DNA of 64,000 nucleotides, from NCBI GenBank assembly GCA_024278215.1, contig JAJRTR010000111.1, positions 59,483-123,482 on the forward strand, read 5' to 3'. Origin of the DNA: a bacterium. GTDB lineage: Bacteria > UBP15 > UBA6099 > JAJRTR01. Below, piece after piece: positions 7,276-15,835 of the stretch (positions within the stretch are counted from its first letter, which is position 1; the number at the start of each line of letters is the position of its first letter). A program made the position numbers and the translations under genes. The notes below the pieces were generated by a model that was not told the origin of the DNA, ran no database searches, and worked only from the letters and a program-made list of their open reading frames with translations.

Positions 7276-8130
7276 ATGAAGGTAACGATTTCAACACTGA
7301 ACGAGATGAAGGCCGGCGGCGAAAAGATCACGATGCTGACGGCCTACGACGCACCGACAGCTAAAATCGTCGACAGCTCCGGGGTCGACACCATTCTCGT
7401 GGGCGACTCGCTTGGCAACGTAATGCTCGGCTTCGACGACACACTTCCCGTAACGATGGAACACATGATTCACCACACAGCCGCTGTGATGCGCGGTGTC
7501 GAGCGTGCTTTCGTACTGTTCGACATGCCTTTTATGTCATACCAGGTGAGTGTCGAGGAAGCGGTGCGCAACGCGGGGCGCGCGGTGAAGGAAACCGGCT
7601 GCAACGGCGTGAAACTCGAGGGCGGCGGCGAAAATATATGCCGTGTCGTTCGTGCTGTCGTCGATTGCGGTATCCCCGTGTGCGGTCATCTCGGCCTGAC
7701 TCCCCAGTCGGTGAACGCGATGGGCGGCTACAAGGTGCAGGGCAAAGCGTTCGAGCAGGCGAAAAACATACTCGACGAATCGCTGGCACTCGAGGCGGCG
7801 GGCGCGGGCATGGTGGTGCTCGAATGCGTGCCGTGGAAGCTGGCGAAGGTGATTACCGAAAAGCTTCATATTCCGACTATCGGGATCGGCGCCGGCCCGC
7901 ACTGCGACGGACAGGTGCTCGTGTTCCACGACATGATGGGACTGCTCGACCGCAAACCGGCGAAGTTCGTCGAGGTTTTCGCACAGGCGGGCAAACTCAT
8001 GAGGCGCGGTGTGAAAAGTTACATCAAACAGGTGAAATCTGTCGATTATCCCGGCACTGAACACTCATTCGTTATCAGCGACAGTGTTATAAATAAACTC
8101 GAAGGCAACAAAAAGGGAAAGAAGAAATGA
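7276..8130 (+). CDS. panB: 3-methyl-2-oxobutanoate hydroxymethyltransferase
   Basis: A 284-residue ketopantoate hydroxymethyltransferase, adding a hydroxymethyl group from methylene-H4folate to alpha-ketoisovalerate, the first step to pantothenate. Motifs: MLTAYDAPTAKIVD, DTILVGDSLGNVMLG (metal site), DMPFMSYQ, VKLEGG, GHLGLTPQSVN, IGIGAGPHCDGQVLV. I place the start at ATG 7276 because it gives the family's normal N terminus; an in-frame ATG at 7234 lies on the T tract of the upstream terminator. The stop overlaps panC (ATGA). It heads a panB-panC-panD operon and depends on the folate pathway served by neighbouring folK. Confidence 0.96.
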   Translation: MKVTISTLNEMKAGGEKITMLTAYDAPTAKIVDSSGVDTILVGDSLGNVMLGFDDTLPVTMEHMIHHTAAVMRGVERAFVLFDMPFMSYQVSVEEAVRNAGRAVKETGCNGVKLEGGGENICRVVRAVVDCGIPVCGHLGLTPQSVNAMGGYKVQGKAFEQAKNILDESLALEAAGAGMVVLECVPWKLAKVITEKLHIPTIGIGAGPHCDGQVLVFHDMMGLLDRKPAKFVEVFAQAGKLMRRGVKSYIKQVKSVDYPGTEHSFVISDSVINKLEGNKKGKKK

Positions 8131-8969
8131 TCAGGACGATACCGGCGGTGGAAGAAATGCAAAAGACCGCCGCGACACTGAAACAGGATGGAAAAACCAT
8201 CGGGCTGGTGCCCACGATGGGCTACTTCCACGAAGGACACCTCTCGCTTATGCGGCGGAGCGTGGAAGACAACGATGTCACTATCGTCACCCTTTTCGTC
8301 AATCCAACACAGTTCGGACAGAATGAAGACCTCGACGCTTACCCGCGCGATTTCGAGCGTGATAAAAATATGGCGGAAGAAGCCGGAGTCGACTACATTT
8401 TCCGCCCCGCCAACGACGACATGTACCCCGGCGGATACAAAACTTATGTGAAAGTTGAAGACTGGTCGTCGCTGCTGTGCGGCGCGAGCAGGCCTGTGCA
8501 TTTCCGGGGCGTGACGACAATATGCTGCAAACTGTTCAATATATGCCGGCCCGACCGCGCGTATTTCGGACTCAAGGACGCGCAGCAGTATCTCGTGCTG
8601 CAAAAGATGGTCCGCGACTTGAACATGAACCTCGAACTTGTGCCTATGCCCATCGTGCGTGAGGGGGACGGCCTGGCGATGAGTTCGCGCAACGTGTACC
8701 TGACGCGCGCGGAGCGCGGCGCGGCGGTTCTGCTCAGCCGGTCGCTAGCGGAAGCGAAAGAAAAGATAAGCGGTGGAGAAACAGACGCCGAAAGTATCAA
8801 GCGGGGGATTCGCGACAGGCTGAACTCCTCGGAACACGTGAAGATAGATTACGTGGAAGCGGTGAGTACGGAAACACTCGATCCGGTTAGCGATGTGGCG
8901 GCGGGCACGCTGATAGCCGTCGCGGCTTACCTGGGCAAAGCGAGACTGATCGACAATATCATTATATAG
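8127..8969 (+). CDS. panC: Pantoate--beta-alanine ligase
   Basis: A 280-residue pantothenate synthetase that joins pantoate and beta-alanine via a pantoyl-adenylate. The nucleotidyltransferase HIGH-type motif appears in [16 protein letters not shown], followed by [22 protein letters not shown], the loop [13 protein letters not shown] and the KMSKS-like region AMSSRNVYL. Length is normal. It overlaps panB by 4 bp (ATGA), indicating translational coupling, and panD follows after 10 bp. Together panB, panC and panD supply everything from ketoisovalerate and aspartate to pantothenate. Confidence 0.97.
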   Translation: MIRTIPAVEEMQKTAATLKQDGKTIGLVPTMGYFHEGHLSLMRRSVEDNDVTIVTLFVNPTQFGQNEDLDAYPRDFERDKNMAEEAGVDYIFRPANDDMYPGGYKTYVKVEDWSSLLCGASRPVHFRGVTTICCKLFNICRPDRAYFGLKDAQQYLVLQKMVRDLNMNLELVPMPIVREGDGLAMSSRNVYLTRAERGAAVLLSRSLAEAKEKISGGETDAESIKRGIRDRLNSSEHVKIDYVEAVSTETLDPVSDVAAGTLIAVAAYLGKARLIDNIII

Positions 8970-8979
8970 GAGGCCACCG

Positions 8980-9390
8980 ATGTTCAGACATTTCTGCAAA
9001 TCGAAAATCCATCGCGCCACGGTGACCGGCGCCGATCTCAACTATGTGGGCAGCATCACGCTATGTACAAAGCTGATGGAGGAAGCGCATCTTCTGCCTT
9101 ATGAGAAGGTGCAGATCGTCAATATCAACAACGGTGCGCGCCTCGAAACCTACGTCATCGCATCGCCCGACGGCGAGTCCGGCGACGTGTGCCTCAACGG
9201 AGCGGCGGCAAGGCTCGTACAGAAGGGCGACAAGGTCATTATTATCGCATACTGCATGATAGATGAAAAAGAACTCGCAGACTTCAAACCACGTGTGTTG
9301 CTCGTCGACGACGACAACAGGATTACCAGCATCATCGACGAAGAACCCGGCTTCAAGTCACACCTCGAAATTATCTCCGGCACCGGATAA
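8980..9390 (+). CDS. panD: Aspartate 1-decarboxylase proenzyme
   Basis: A 136-residue pyruvoyl-dependent aspartate alpha-decarboxylase that makes beta-alanine for PanC. The self-cleavage site Gly24-Ser25 is exactly at the family position (NYVGSITL), so the chain should split into a short beta chain and an alpha chain with an N-terminal pyruvoyl group. Other conserved parts are [29 protein letters not shown] and the [11 protein letters not shown] strand. A strong ribosome site (AGGAGG) precedes the ATG. It closes the pan operon; a separate promoter-like sequence for nadA follows. Confidence 0.97.
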   Translation: MFRHFCKSKIHRATVTGADLNYVGSITLCTKLMEEAHLLPYEKVQIVNINNGARLETYVIASPDGESGDVCLNGAAARLVQKGDKVIIIAYCMIDEKELADFKPRVLLVDDDNRITSIIDEEPGFKSHLEIISGTG

Positions 9391-9405
9391 TTTTCAGCAT
9401 AACTA

Positions 9406-9433
9406 TTGAAACAAATGCGTTGGTACTTACAAT
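9406..9433 (+). promoter_or_regulatory. Predicted sigma-70-type promoter for the nad operon
   Basis: TTGAAA, a 16-bp spacer, TACAAT; each hexamer differs from consensus at one base. It lies in the panD-nadA gap, about 40 bp before the nadA GTG, and suits an independent transcript for nadA-nadX-nadC. Confidence 0.5.
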
Positions 9434-9479
9434 ACTGTGCGCGTGAAAAAACACATACTTTCGAGTAGGAGAATTTAAA

Positions 9480-10388
9480 GTGAAAGATCCTTTAGTAGAG
9501 AAAATCAACAAGTTGAAAGTCGAGCGCAGGGCGATAATCATGGCGCACAACTACCAGTTGCCCGACGTTCAGGATATTGCGGATTACCAGGGCGACAGCC
9601 TCGAACTCGCAAGAATCGCCACAAAAGCGGACTGCGAGGTTATAGTCTTCTGCGGCGTTCAGTTCATGGCCGAAACAGCGAAGATTCTCAACCCGGAGCG
9701 CACAGTGCTGATGCCCGACGCGAAGGCCGGCTGCCCGATGGCGGACATGGTGGATGTCGAAGAACTTCGGCGCATGAAAGCCGAAAACCCCGGCTCGAAG
9801 GTTGTCTGCTACGTCAACTCGCACGTCGAAGTCAAGGCCGAAAGCGATGTGTGCTGTACGTCGGCGAACTCCATCAAAATTGTAAAAAACCTCGACACCG
9901 ATAAGCCGATAATATTCGTGCCCGACAGGCATCTCGGCGAGTACACACAGCGTGTCACGGGCCGCGAACTCATACTCGCCGCGGGCTACTGCCCCACTCA
10001 CAGGCACATCATGCTCGAAGACATCGAGAAAATGAAGTCGAAGATGCCCGACGCCGAAGTCATCGTACACCCCGAATGTACAACGGAAATACTCGACATC
10101 GCCGACCATATTTGCAGCACGAGCCAGATGATAACCGCCGCCGGCGCGTCCGGCGCGAAACGCTTCATCATCGGCACCGAAGTCGGCATGCTGCACGTGT
10201 TGCGCAAAAGATACCCGGACAAGGAATTCTTCGTGCCCTCGTCGCGGTGCGTATGCCCGAACATGAAGAAGACGACACTCGAGAAGGTCTTGTGGTCGCT
10301 CGAGGAGATGAAAACAGAGGTCGAGGTCGATCCTGAAACAGGGAGCAAAGCAATAAAATCATTAGAACGGATGCTTGAATATGTCTGA
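9480..10388 (+). CDS. nadA: Quinolinate synthase A
   Basis: A 302-residue quinolinate synthase, a cytoplasmic 4Fe-4S enzyme that condenses iminoaspartate with dihydroxyacetone phosphate. The family signature IIMAHNYQLPDVQDIADYQGDSLEL opens the protein, and the repeated domains with HPECT, VPSSRCVCPNMKKTTLEKV and the cluster cysteines are present. The start is GTG at 9480 with AGGAGAATT upstream. The last codons overlap nadX by 8 bp. Because its product is fed by NadX (aspartate dehydrogenase) and not NadB in this cluster, the pathway does not need oxygen or fumarate as electron acceptor, fitting anaerobic life. Confidence 0.96.
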   Translation: MKDPLVEKINKLKVERRAIIMAHNYQLPDVQDIADYQGDSLELARIATKADCEVIVFCGVQFMAETAKILNPERTVLMPDAKAGCPMADMVDVEELRRMKAENPGSKVVCYVNSHVEVKAESDVCCTSANSIKIVKNLDTDKPIIFVPDRHLGEYTQRVTGRELILAAGYCPTHRHIMLEDIEKMKSKMPDAEVIVHPECTTEILDIADHICSTSQMITAAGASGAKRFIIGTEVGMLHVLRKRYPDKEFFVPSSRCVCPNMKKTTLEKVLWSLEEMKTEVEVDPETGSKAIKSLERMLEYV

Positions 10389-11190
10389 AGAAACAGAAGG
10401 AATCGGCCTCGTCGGCTGCGGCGCTATCGGCACGGAGATAGCGGGAGCGATAACACGCGGCGAAGTGGGGCCTGAACTCATTGGTATCTGGGACATCGAC
10501 AGCGCGGCCGCCGAAAAACTGGCTTCGTCGCTCACGCCGCGCCCCGGCGTCGTCTAACCGGTCGAGATGGCCGAAAACTGCGCCATGCTCGTCGAGTGCG
10601 CGTCGGTGGGCGCGGTCGCTCCGCTCGTCGATCTCTGCATCGAAAAAGGCCTGGACCTCATGACCATGAGCATCGGCGGCCTGACCGCCAACCACTTCGA
10701 GCGGTTCCGCAATTCGCATTCCAGACTCTATGTGCCCAGCGGTGCCGTGTGTGGTCTGGACGGGATACAGGCTTATGCCGACTACGGCATCGAATCGCTC
10801 ACGCTCACCACGCGAAAACCGCCCGCCGGCCTCCGCGGTGTGCCCTATCTCGAAGAGCGTGGCATAGATGTCGACAGCCTCACCGAACCGCTGGTCGTAT
10901 TCGAGGGTTCACCCGCTGAAGCGATAAAACATTTCCCGAAAAACGTCAATGTCTCGACAGCGCTCGGGCTCGCCTCGTCGCTCAACGGTTCTCTCAAAGT
11001 CAGGTTGCTGGCCGACCCCGGCGTCAACGTCAACATACACGAGATCGACATGGTAAGCAGCCTCGGCAGGATAACGATCAAGGTCGAAAACCACGCCTCG
11101 GCGTCGAATCCAAAAACAAGCGCGCTGGCATACCTTTCCGCTATCGCCACGCTGAAAAAAATATTCTCGAAGGTGAAAATCGGAACATGA
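10381..11190 (+). pseudogene. nadX: L-aspartate dehydrogenase interrupted by an in-frame stop
   Basis: Read through, the frame encodes about 269 residues of L-aspartate dehydrogenase, which oxidises aspartate to iminoaspartate for NadA. The Rossmann start (IGLVGCGAIGTEIAGAI), the central MTMSIGGLTANHF and LYVPSGAVCGLDGI, and the C-terminal FPKNVNVS and NPKTSALAYLSAIA are intact. A single TAA at 10555-10557, at about codon 59, interrupts it; no frameshift is present and the family match continues directly after it. A CAA to TAA change would explain it. The ATG at 10567 lacks a ribosome site and would omit the NAD-binding fold. It overlaps nadA by 8 bp and nadC by 4 bp. Options are recent mutation, sequencing or assembly error, or read-through. 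Confidence 0.85.
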
Positions 11191-12026
11191 ACCTGCCTTC
11201 GCGATCACAATACCTTGGCATAATCGACCGCGCCATCGAGGAAGATGTCGGGCACGGCGATGTCACTTCCGAATATCTCGGCGTCGCCGACCGGGAATGT
11301 GTCGCTGTGGCGACAAACAGGGAAGACGGCGTCATCGCGGGCCTGTTCATCATGAAAACGGTCTTCGAACGCATCGACCCGTCGATAGAATTCGAGGCGG
11401 GCGTCGAAGAAGGCGAACTCGTGAGGAAGGGCGCGACACTCGCGACGATAAAAGGCCGGGCCGGTTCGGTGCTGGCAGGCGAACGGGTGGCGCTCAACTT
11501 TCTTCAGCGCATGTCCGGCATAGCCACCTTCACCTATCAATTCGCGCGGGCCGTGCGCAACACAAAAGCGGTGGTCGTCGACACGCGCAAGACAACACCC
11601 GGCCTGCGCCTGCTCGATAAATACGCCGTTCGCGCGGGCGGCGGTCGCAACCACCGCTTCGGTCTCAGCGACGCCATACTCATAAAAGACAACCACATCG
11701 CCATGGTCGGCAGCGTGGCGAAAGCCGTCGAAAAAGCTAAAGAAAACAGGGGCCACACACTGACCATCGAAGTCGAAACATCCGACATAGACCAGGTGAG
11801 GGAAGCGCTGGACGCCGGCGCGGACATCATCATGCTCGACAATATGAAGCTGAAGGAAATAGAAGAAGCGGCAGCGCTGATCGACGGTCGCGCGATTGTC
11901 GAAGTGTCGGGAAATGTCGGCATGATAAACGTCACGCAGATCGCGATGTGCGGTGTCGACGTGATCTCTGTAGGCGCGCTCACACACTCGCCCGACGCCC
12001 TGGACATCGGACTGGACTTTGTCTGA
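11187..12026 (+). CDS. nadC: Nicotinate-nucleotide pyrophosphorylase (carboxylating)
   Basis: A 279-residue quinolinate phosphoribosyltransferase, converting quinolinate and PRPP to nicotinate mononucleotide. Signature motifs: EDVGHGDVTSE near the start, VALNFLQRMSGIAT, VVDTRKTTPGLRLLDKYAVRAGGGRNHRFGL split across PRPP and quinolinate sites, ILIKDNHI, EVETSD, and the C-terminal ADIIMLDNM and VEVSGNV. Length is normal. The ATG overlaps the nadX stop (ATGA), so a premature stop in nadX could reduce nadC translation by loss of coupling. coaX follows 61 bp downstream with its own ribosome site. Confidence 0.96.
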   Translation: MNLPSRSQYLGIIDRAIEEDVGHGDVTSEYLGVADRECVAVATNREDGVIAGLFIMKTVFERIDPSIEFEAGVEEGELVRKGATLATIKGRAGSVLAGERVALNFLQRMSGIATFTYQFARAVRNTKAVVVDTRKTTPGLRLLDKYAVRAGGGRNHRFGLSDAILIKDNHIAMVGSVAKAVEKAKENRGHTLTIEVETSDIDQVREALDAGADIIMLDNMKLKEIEEAAALIDGRAIVEVSGNVGMINVTQIAMCGVDVISVGALTHSPDALDIGLDFV

Positions 12027-12087
12027 AACAGAGGCGCCGCAGGTTCTTATCGGACAAATCGGACAAAGAGTTTTCAGGAGATGAAAC

Positions 12088-12852
12088 ATGCTGCTCGTAC
12101 TGGATGTAGGAAACACGAATATCGTTTTCGGTGTGTTCGACGCCGACAACCTTAAAACGCACTTCCGCATTTCCACCTCGCGCGCACGCACAAGCGACGA
12201 GTACGGCAACCTTGTGATCTCACTGCTCAAATATGCGAATATCAAGCAGGATGATATCACCAACGTTATCATTTCCACCGTCGTCCCGCCGCTCACAGAC
12301 AACCTTGCGCATATGGCATGGAAATATTTTAAATGCAAGGCCCTCTTCGTCGACCCCGGCGTAAAGACCGGGCTGAACATTAAGTATGAAAATCCCAAAG
12401 AAGTCGGCGCGGACCGGATAGTAAACGCGGTTGCCGGCTACTCGATATACGGCGGTCCGCTGATTATCGTCGATTTCGGCACGGCGACCACTTTCTGCGC
12501 CGTCACTGAAAAAGGCGAATATCTAGGCGGCGCCATCGCGCCCGGCATAAACATATCCGTGGAAGCGCTCTTCAGGATGGCGGCGAAACTTTCCCGCGTG
12601 CAATTGATAAAACCGGAGAAAGTTATCGGGCGCAACACCGTCGAAAGTATGCAATCCGGCATTTACTACGGATACGTGGGGCAGGTAGACGGCATAGTGC
12701 GGCGCATAAAAAAAGAAATGGGCGGCAACCCGAAAGTCATCGCCACCGGCGGTCTCGCGCAACTCATCGCCATCGAATCGGAAACAATCGAAGAACTAAC
12801 CCCTCTCCTGACCCTCGAAGGACTCAGGATTGTCTACAATAAAAACGTATAG
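12088..12852 (+). CDS. coaX: Type III pantothenate kinase
   Basis: A 254-residue ASKHA-fold kinase that phosphorylates pantothenate, the first committed step to CoA. It begins with the phosphate-1 motif [16 protein letters not shown] and has [12 protein letters not shown], the [14 protein letters not shown] phosphate-2 motif, GGAIAPGI and [10 protein letters not shown]. Unlike CoaA it is not strongly feedback-inhibited in characterised bacteria. AGGAG lies 8 bp before the ATG. It follows nadC and, with panBCD upstream, makes this block supply both NAD and CoA. Confidence 0.96.
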   Translation: MLLVLDVGNTNIVFGVFDADNLKTHFRISTSRARTSDEYGNLVISLLKYANIKQDDITNVIISTVVPPLTDNLAHMAWKYFKCKALFVDPGVKTGLNIKYENPKEVGADRIVNAVAGYSIYGGPLIIVDFGTATTFCAVTEKGEYLGGAIAPGINISVEALFRMAAKLSRVQLIKPEKVIGRNTVESMQSGIYYGYVGQVDGIVRRIKKEMGGNPKVIATGGLAQLIAIESETIEELTPLLTLEGLRIVYNKNV

Positions 12853-13078
12853 TTGCACACGGTAAACCCCCACCCATCAAAAAACAAAGGTTTAACAACA
12901 GCGTCATTTCAGCCGTTCAGGACAATCGTTACGAAGTTCCTGCTATGCTGATAGCATATAGCATTTATTATTTAAAATTGCATACGTATAGTTACGATTA
13001 TTACGTCGATACAAAGTTGACATGACATCATGTTGTTTCACGTTTCACATACGCAATTCCTATTGATAACCGCTATAA

Positions 13079-13360
13079 TCATGCCGCGTGTTTTCCGGGA
13101 ATCGGGCCTGCAGGCATGTGGCGTAGTATGTGTTCAAGCTCGCCCACTATTCCCCGGTTGTCGTTCAGGCCCGAATTGGACCACGCAGCTTCAGGAATCT
13201 TATATTCCAGAGCGTCATATTTGATGGTGATCATACTGTCCAGTTCGGTGAGGAGATCGTCAATTTTTTTCAGTTGTTTTTCGCAATTATCATAATCAAA
13301 AACTATTTTCGTATCCGGCGCATCGCTTCTGTCAAGTATGTGTTTTTTATTGTTTATCAT
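13079..13360 (-). CDS. Small hypothetical protein (93 aa)
   Basis: I do not recognise this protein. The ATG at 13360 has a strong purine-rich ribosome site (GAGAGGAGAG). The sequence is acidic and helical with a likely short coiled segment (CEKQLKKIDDLLTELDSM), no signal peptide and no membrane segment, ending with HILRHMPAGPIPGKHAA. It sits alone on the - strand between coaX and lpxC in an AT-richer region, flanked by about 220 and 520 bp of non-coding sequence. It could be a small regulator or a lineage-specific orphan; the ribosome site is the main support. Confidence 0.55.
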   Translation of the reverse strand: MINNKKHILDRSDAPDTKIVFDYDNCEKQLKKIDDLLTELDSMITIKYDALEYKIPEAAWSNSGLNDNRGIVGELEHILRHMPAGPIPGKHAA

Positions 13361-13886
13361 GGTTTCTCTCTCCTCTCGTTCCGTTGTACCCGGTATCAGC
13401 AAGATTTTCTTCTTTTCTTATATCAAATTCAGTGCCATGCCATATATATCAAATAAAAACGCAAATGCGGTATTTAATGAAACATGAAATGTAATGATGA
13501 AAAGACGTTGTTGATAAAGTCCGGTCTTATCAGATAATAACGTGTTTGTAACGGGTGAGAATGTCAGGAAACAGGATACGGTCAACAGCTTTGAATAGAG
13601 GGATTTTTTATGCCGATAAGTTTTTTAGCCAGGATCGCCTCAGTGTCTCGTTTATACACAAGTTGTCTCATTTTTGTACAAGTTGTCTCATTTCTGTGTC
13701 ATTGTTTACAGGAATATACAGTTTACGGCCACCGGTCGCTGGATTGAGAGAATATTGTTTCGCGACATTTTATGTATGAATCACTCGTGAGGCATCCATC
13801 AATGTCGATTTCGCTCGTTTGCATCGTTGCCATAGTTCGGTGTATATTATTTCAGGCCCGTTGTTTACCTTAAGGGAACCAAAGAC
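13361..13886. other. Intergenic region before lpxC
   Basis: About 525 bp with no convincing gene; the longest + strand frame (13555-13779) has no ribosome site and no protein-like composition. It contains a tandem 20-bp repeat at 13658-13697 (annotated separately). Composition is more AT-rich than the neighbouring genes. Confidence 0.5.
13658..13697 (+). repeat. Two tandem 20-bp repeats
   Basis: The unit ACAAGTTGTCTCATTTTTGT occurs twice in direct succession with one difference (T to C at position 17). Closely spaced short direct repeats of this kind are found at the ends of some transposons, for example IS21-type elements, but no transposase or matching second end is visible. Confidence 0.6.
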
Positions 13887-14735
13887 ATGGAAAATGAATA
13901 CCAGCGAACCATCGCCGGTCCGATCGAATGCGCGGGGGTCGGCCTCCACAAGGGCGGCGAATGCAGGCTCAGGATAGAACCCGCTCCGGCGGACACCGGT
14001 TTTGTGTTCCGCTATAAGAATAAAAAGATTCGAGCTGTGACCGCCAGTGTCAAAAGCACAACAAGAAACACCGAACTCGCTTCCGGCAAAGTCAGTATAT
14101 ACACAGTCGAGCACACACTCTCGGCCCTCTACGGCATGGGAATCGACAACGCGACCATCGTCATGGATTCGCAGGAACCGCCCTCGCTCGACGGAAGCGG
14201 CGCGCAGATCGCGCGCTCGGTGCTGGCTCTCGGACATGAAATACTGGACAAACCGCGCAGATTCATCGAGCCGACCTCGGAGATACTGGTGGGCATCAAC
14301 GGCGTATACGTAACGTGTCTCCCCGCCGACAGTTTTAAAGCGACGTATATCCTCGACTACGACCACCCGATGGTTGGCAGACAGATATTTCACTTCGACG
14401 GCACGCCTGAAGCGTACCTTTCGCAGGTTGCCCCCGCGCGCACATTCGGGTTTATAGAAGAAGTGGAAGCGCTCCGCAAGGCGGGCCTCGCGGCAGGTGG
14501 CAGCATCGAGAACGCGGTTGTCATATATGAGGATAAATTGTCGTCACAACTGCGTTTTCCCGACGAATTCGCGCGTCATAAGATGCTTGATCTGATCGGC
14601 GACATGAGTCTCATCGGCTGTGCCCGTATCAGGGGCCATATCGTCGCCGTCCGCAGCGGCCACAGTTTAAATGTCGAACTCGCCGGGAAAATCGCCGACG
14701 CCGCTGTCCGGGACAGTCGCGGTCGGACGCGGTAA
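13887..14735 (+). CDS. lpxC: UDP-3-O-acyl-N-acetylglucosamine deacetylase
   Basis: A 282-residue LpxC, the zinc deacetylase committing UDP-acyl-GlcNAc to lipid A synthesis, so the organism makes or made lipopolysaccharide. Visible motifs: GVGLHKGGECRLRIEPA, the zinc ligand region TVEHTLSALYGMGIDN (His76), PSLDGSGAQ, ARTFGFIEEVEALRKAGLAAGGS, and the C-terminal FARHKMLDLIGD carrying the second zinc ligands and catalytic His. Length is slightly shorter than the roughly 300 of E. coli but complete. No other lpx gene is near. The downstream nitroreductase is convergent, with no clear terminator between them. Confidence 0.95.
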   Translation: MENEYQRTIAGPIECAGVGLHKGGECRLRIEPAPADTGFVFRYKNKKIRAVTASVKSTTRNTELASGKVSIYTVEHTLSALYGMGIDNATIVMDSQEPPSLDGSGAQIARSVLALGHEILDKPRRFIEPTSEILVGINGVYVTCLPADSFKATYILDYDHPMVGRQIFHFDGTPEAYLSQVAPARTFGFIEEVEALRKAGLAAGGSIENAVVIYEDKLSSQLRFPDEFARHKMLDLIGDMSLIGCARIRGHIVAVRSGHSLNVELAGKIADAAVRDSRGRTR

Positions 14736-14775
14736 AATATAACTTCGCCCAAAACAGTGTTTCTTTAATAAAACT

Positions 14776-15360
14776 TCAGTTTATATATTTTTTCCTGTGA
14801 AGGATGTCGCCGAGTTTGCGTTTCGGGACATGCAGCAGACCGCGCTCGTCGCGCCAGTATTCCATCTTATGTTTTTTCGCCGGTTCGGTTACAGGCGATT
14901 CCGCGGGCACCCCCAGCGCTATCACGCTGTCCGGTTTGCAGTATTCCGGGATATTAAGTTTTTCTGAGAGTTTTGACGCATTAAACGATCTGACCCAGCA
15001 TGAGCCGATGCCGTCTTCGAGTGCGGCGAGAAGTATATTCTGCACGGCAGCGCCGACCTCGTGGCGTCCCCCCTTTGCAAGAAAGTTCCTGTTTATGACA
15101 ACCACGATATATGCTGCCGGTCGCTTATCTTCTTCGGGTGTGTCGCCGCCCTCTATAAGACGCGCCCACTTTAACAATGGAAATACCTCTGCGCAGGTTT
15201 TTTTATCATTTACAGCAATATATTCCAGCGGCTGTATATTAGACGCGGAGGGTGCCAGTCTTGCTGCATCTATCATTTTCACAAGCGACGAATCACTGAT
15301 TTTCTGTTGTTTAAAACGTCGAATCGAGCGCCGCCTCTGTATTGCGGAATATACGTTCAA
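14776..15360 (-). CDS. Nitroreductase family protein
   Basis: A 194-residue FMN-dependent nitroreductase-fold protein. The N terminus SAIQRRRSIRRFKQQKI is the classical FMN-phosphate-binding arginine motif, followed by DAARLAPSASNIQP and the later GAAVQNILLAALEDGIGSCWV segment. Such enzymes reduce nitro compounds, quinones or flavins with NAD(P)H; the substrate cannot be told. The start is a TTG at 15360 supported by a good ribosome site (GAGAGGAC); no ATG gives the conserved N terminus. It stands alone, convergent with lpxC. Confidence 0.88.
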   Translation of the reverse strand: MNVYSAIQRRRSIRRFKQQKISDSSLVKMIDAARLAPSASNIQPLEYIAVNDKKTCAEVFPLLKWARLIEGGDTPEEDKRPAAYIVVVINRNFLAKGGRHEVGAAVQNILLAALEDGIGSCWVRSFNASKLSEKLNIPEYCKPDSVIALGVPAESPVTEPAKKHKMEYWRDERGLLHVPKRKLGDILHRKKYIN

Positions 15361-15438
15361 TTTTCAGTCCTCTCTTCCGGGTTATTCAAAATCCGGTTAC
15401 CACTATGATATAATGGAACACCTTAATAATCAACAATG
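15361..15438. other. Start of the nitroreductase-thrC intergenic region
   Basis: Divergent intergenic region running to 15835 in total. It holds element E, the second copy of the GCCCG...CGGGC motif and a near-consensus promoter for thrC, each listed separately. The stretch 15515-15739 between them shows no gene and no strong structure. Confidence 0.5.
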
Positions 15439-15486
15439 GAGCCAATTGCAGAGAGCCGATTCGGTTGTGGTCGGCTGCAATTGTCC
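15439..15486 (-). repeat. Short palindromic element, copy E (48 bp)
   Basis: Starts with GAGCCAATTGCA and ends with TGCAATTGTCC; the inner part, GATTCGGTTGTGGTCGGCTG, matches the reverse complement of the right end of the long elements (copy B, 24770-24817). It therefore represents only one end of the family, folded back into a small hairpin. Confidence 0.7.
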
Positions 15487-15489
15487 ATA

Positions 15490-15514
15490 GCCCGCATATT
15501 TCACCAATCCGGGC
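15490..15514 (+). repeat. 25-bp GCCCG...CGGGC palindromic motif, copy 2
   Basis: Same layout as 6167-6191 with three base differences. It begins 4 bp after element E, so two unrelated small palindromes lie side by side. Confidence 0.55.
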
Positions 15515-15739
15515 TAAGGTAAAATGTATTGTTTCGCGCTTGTCGAAAACGAATTCCTAGTGCCGGATAAAACGGAAAAGCAGTGGTCGAGTAATAATAA
15601 TATTATCTACTTTCAGTAAATACCGGCTAAAATAATCGGAATCTTTGCGAATAATATATTACAACGAAAACGCCTGTTTACCGGTGCTTTTTTTCCGCAA
15701 TAATTATGAGTAATCTTCAGTATCCGTACGGCAGTTTCA

Positions 15740-15768
15740 TTGACAAGCGGCCTAATTCATTTTAAACT
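15740..15768 (+). promoter_or_regulatory. Predicted sigma-70-type promoter for thrC
   Basis: TTGACA, a 17-bp spacer, TAAACT: perfect -35 and a -10 with two differences, about 70 bp before the thrC ATG. Confidence 0.65.
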
Positions 15769-15835
15769 CATTCTGTTGAATCATTTTATTGAAAAGAAGT
15801 GAACAACCGGCGCGATGCCGGTCAGGTGGAGGTGT

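Noticed and set aside
10555-10557. Selenocysteine or pyrrolysine recoding of the stop inside nadX
   Set aside because: The codon is TAA, while those recodings use TGA and TAG. No adjacent recoding structure is evident, and aspartate dehydrogenases do not need either residue.
13555-13779. Small + strand gene before lpxC (74 aa)
   Set aside because: No ribosome site, unlikely composition, and it runs through the tandem 20-bp repeats.
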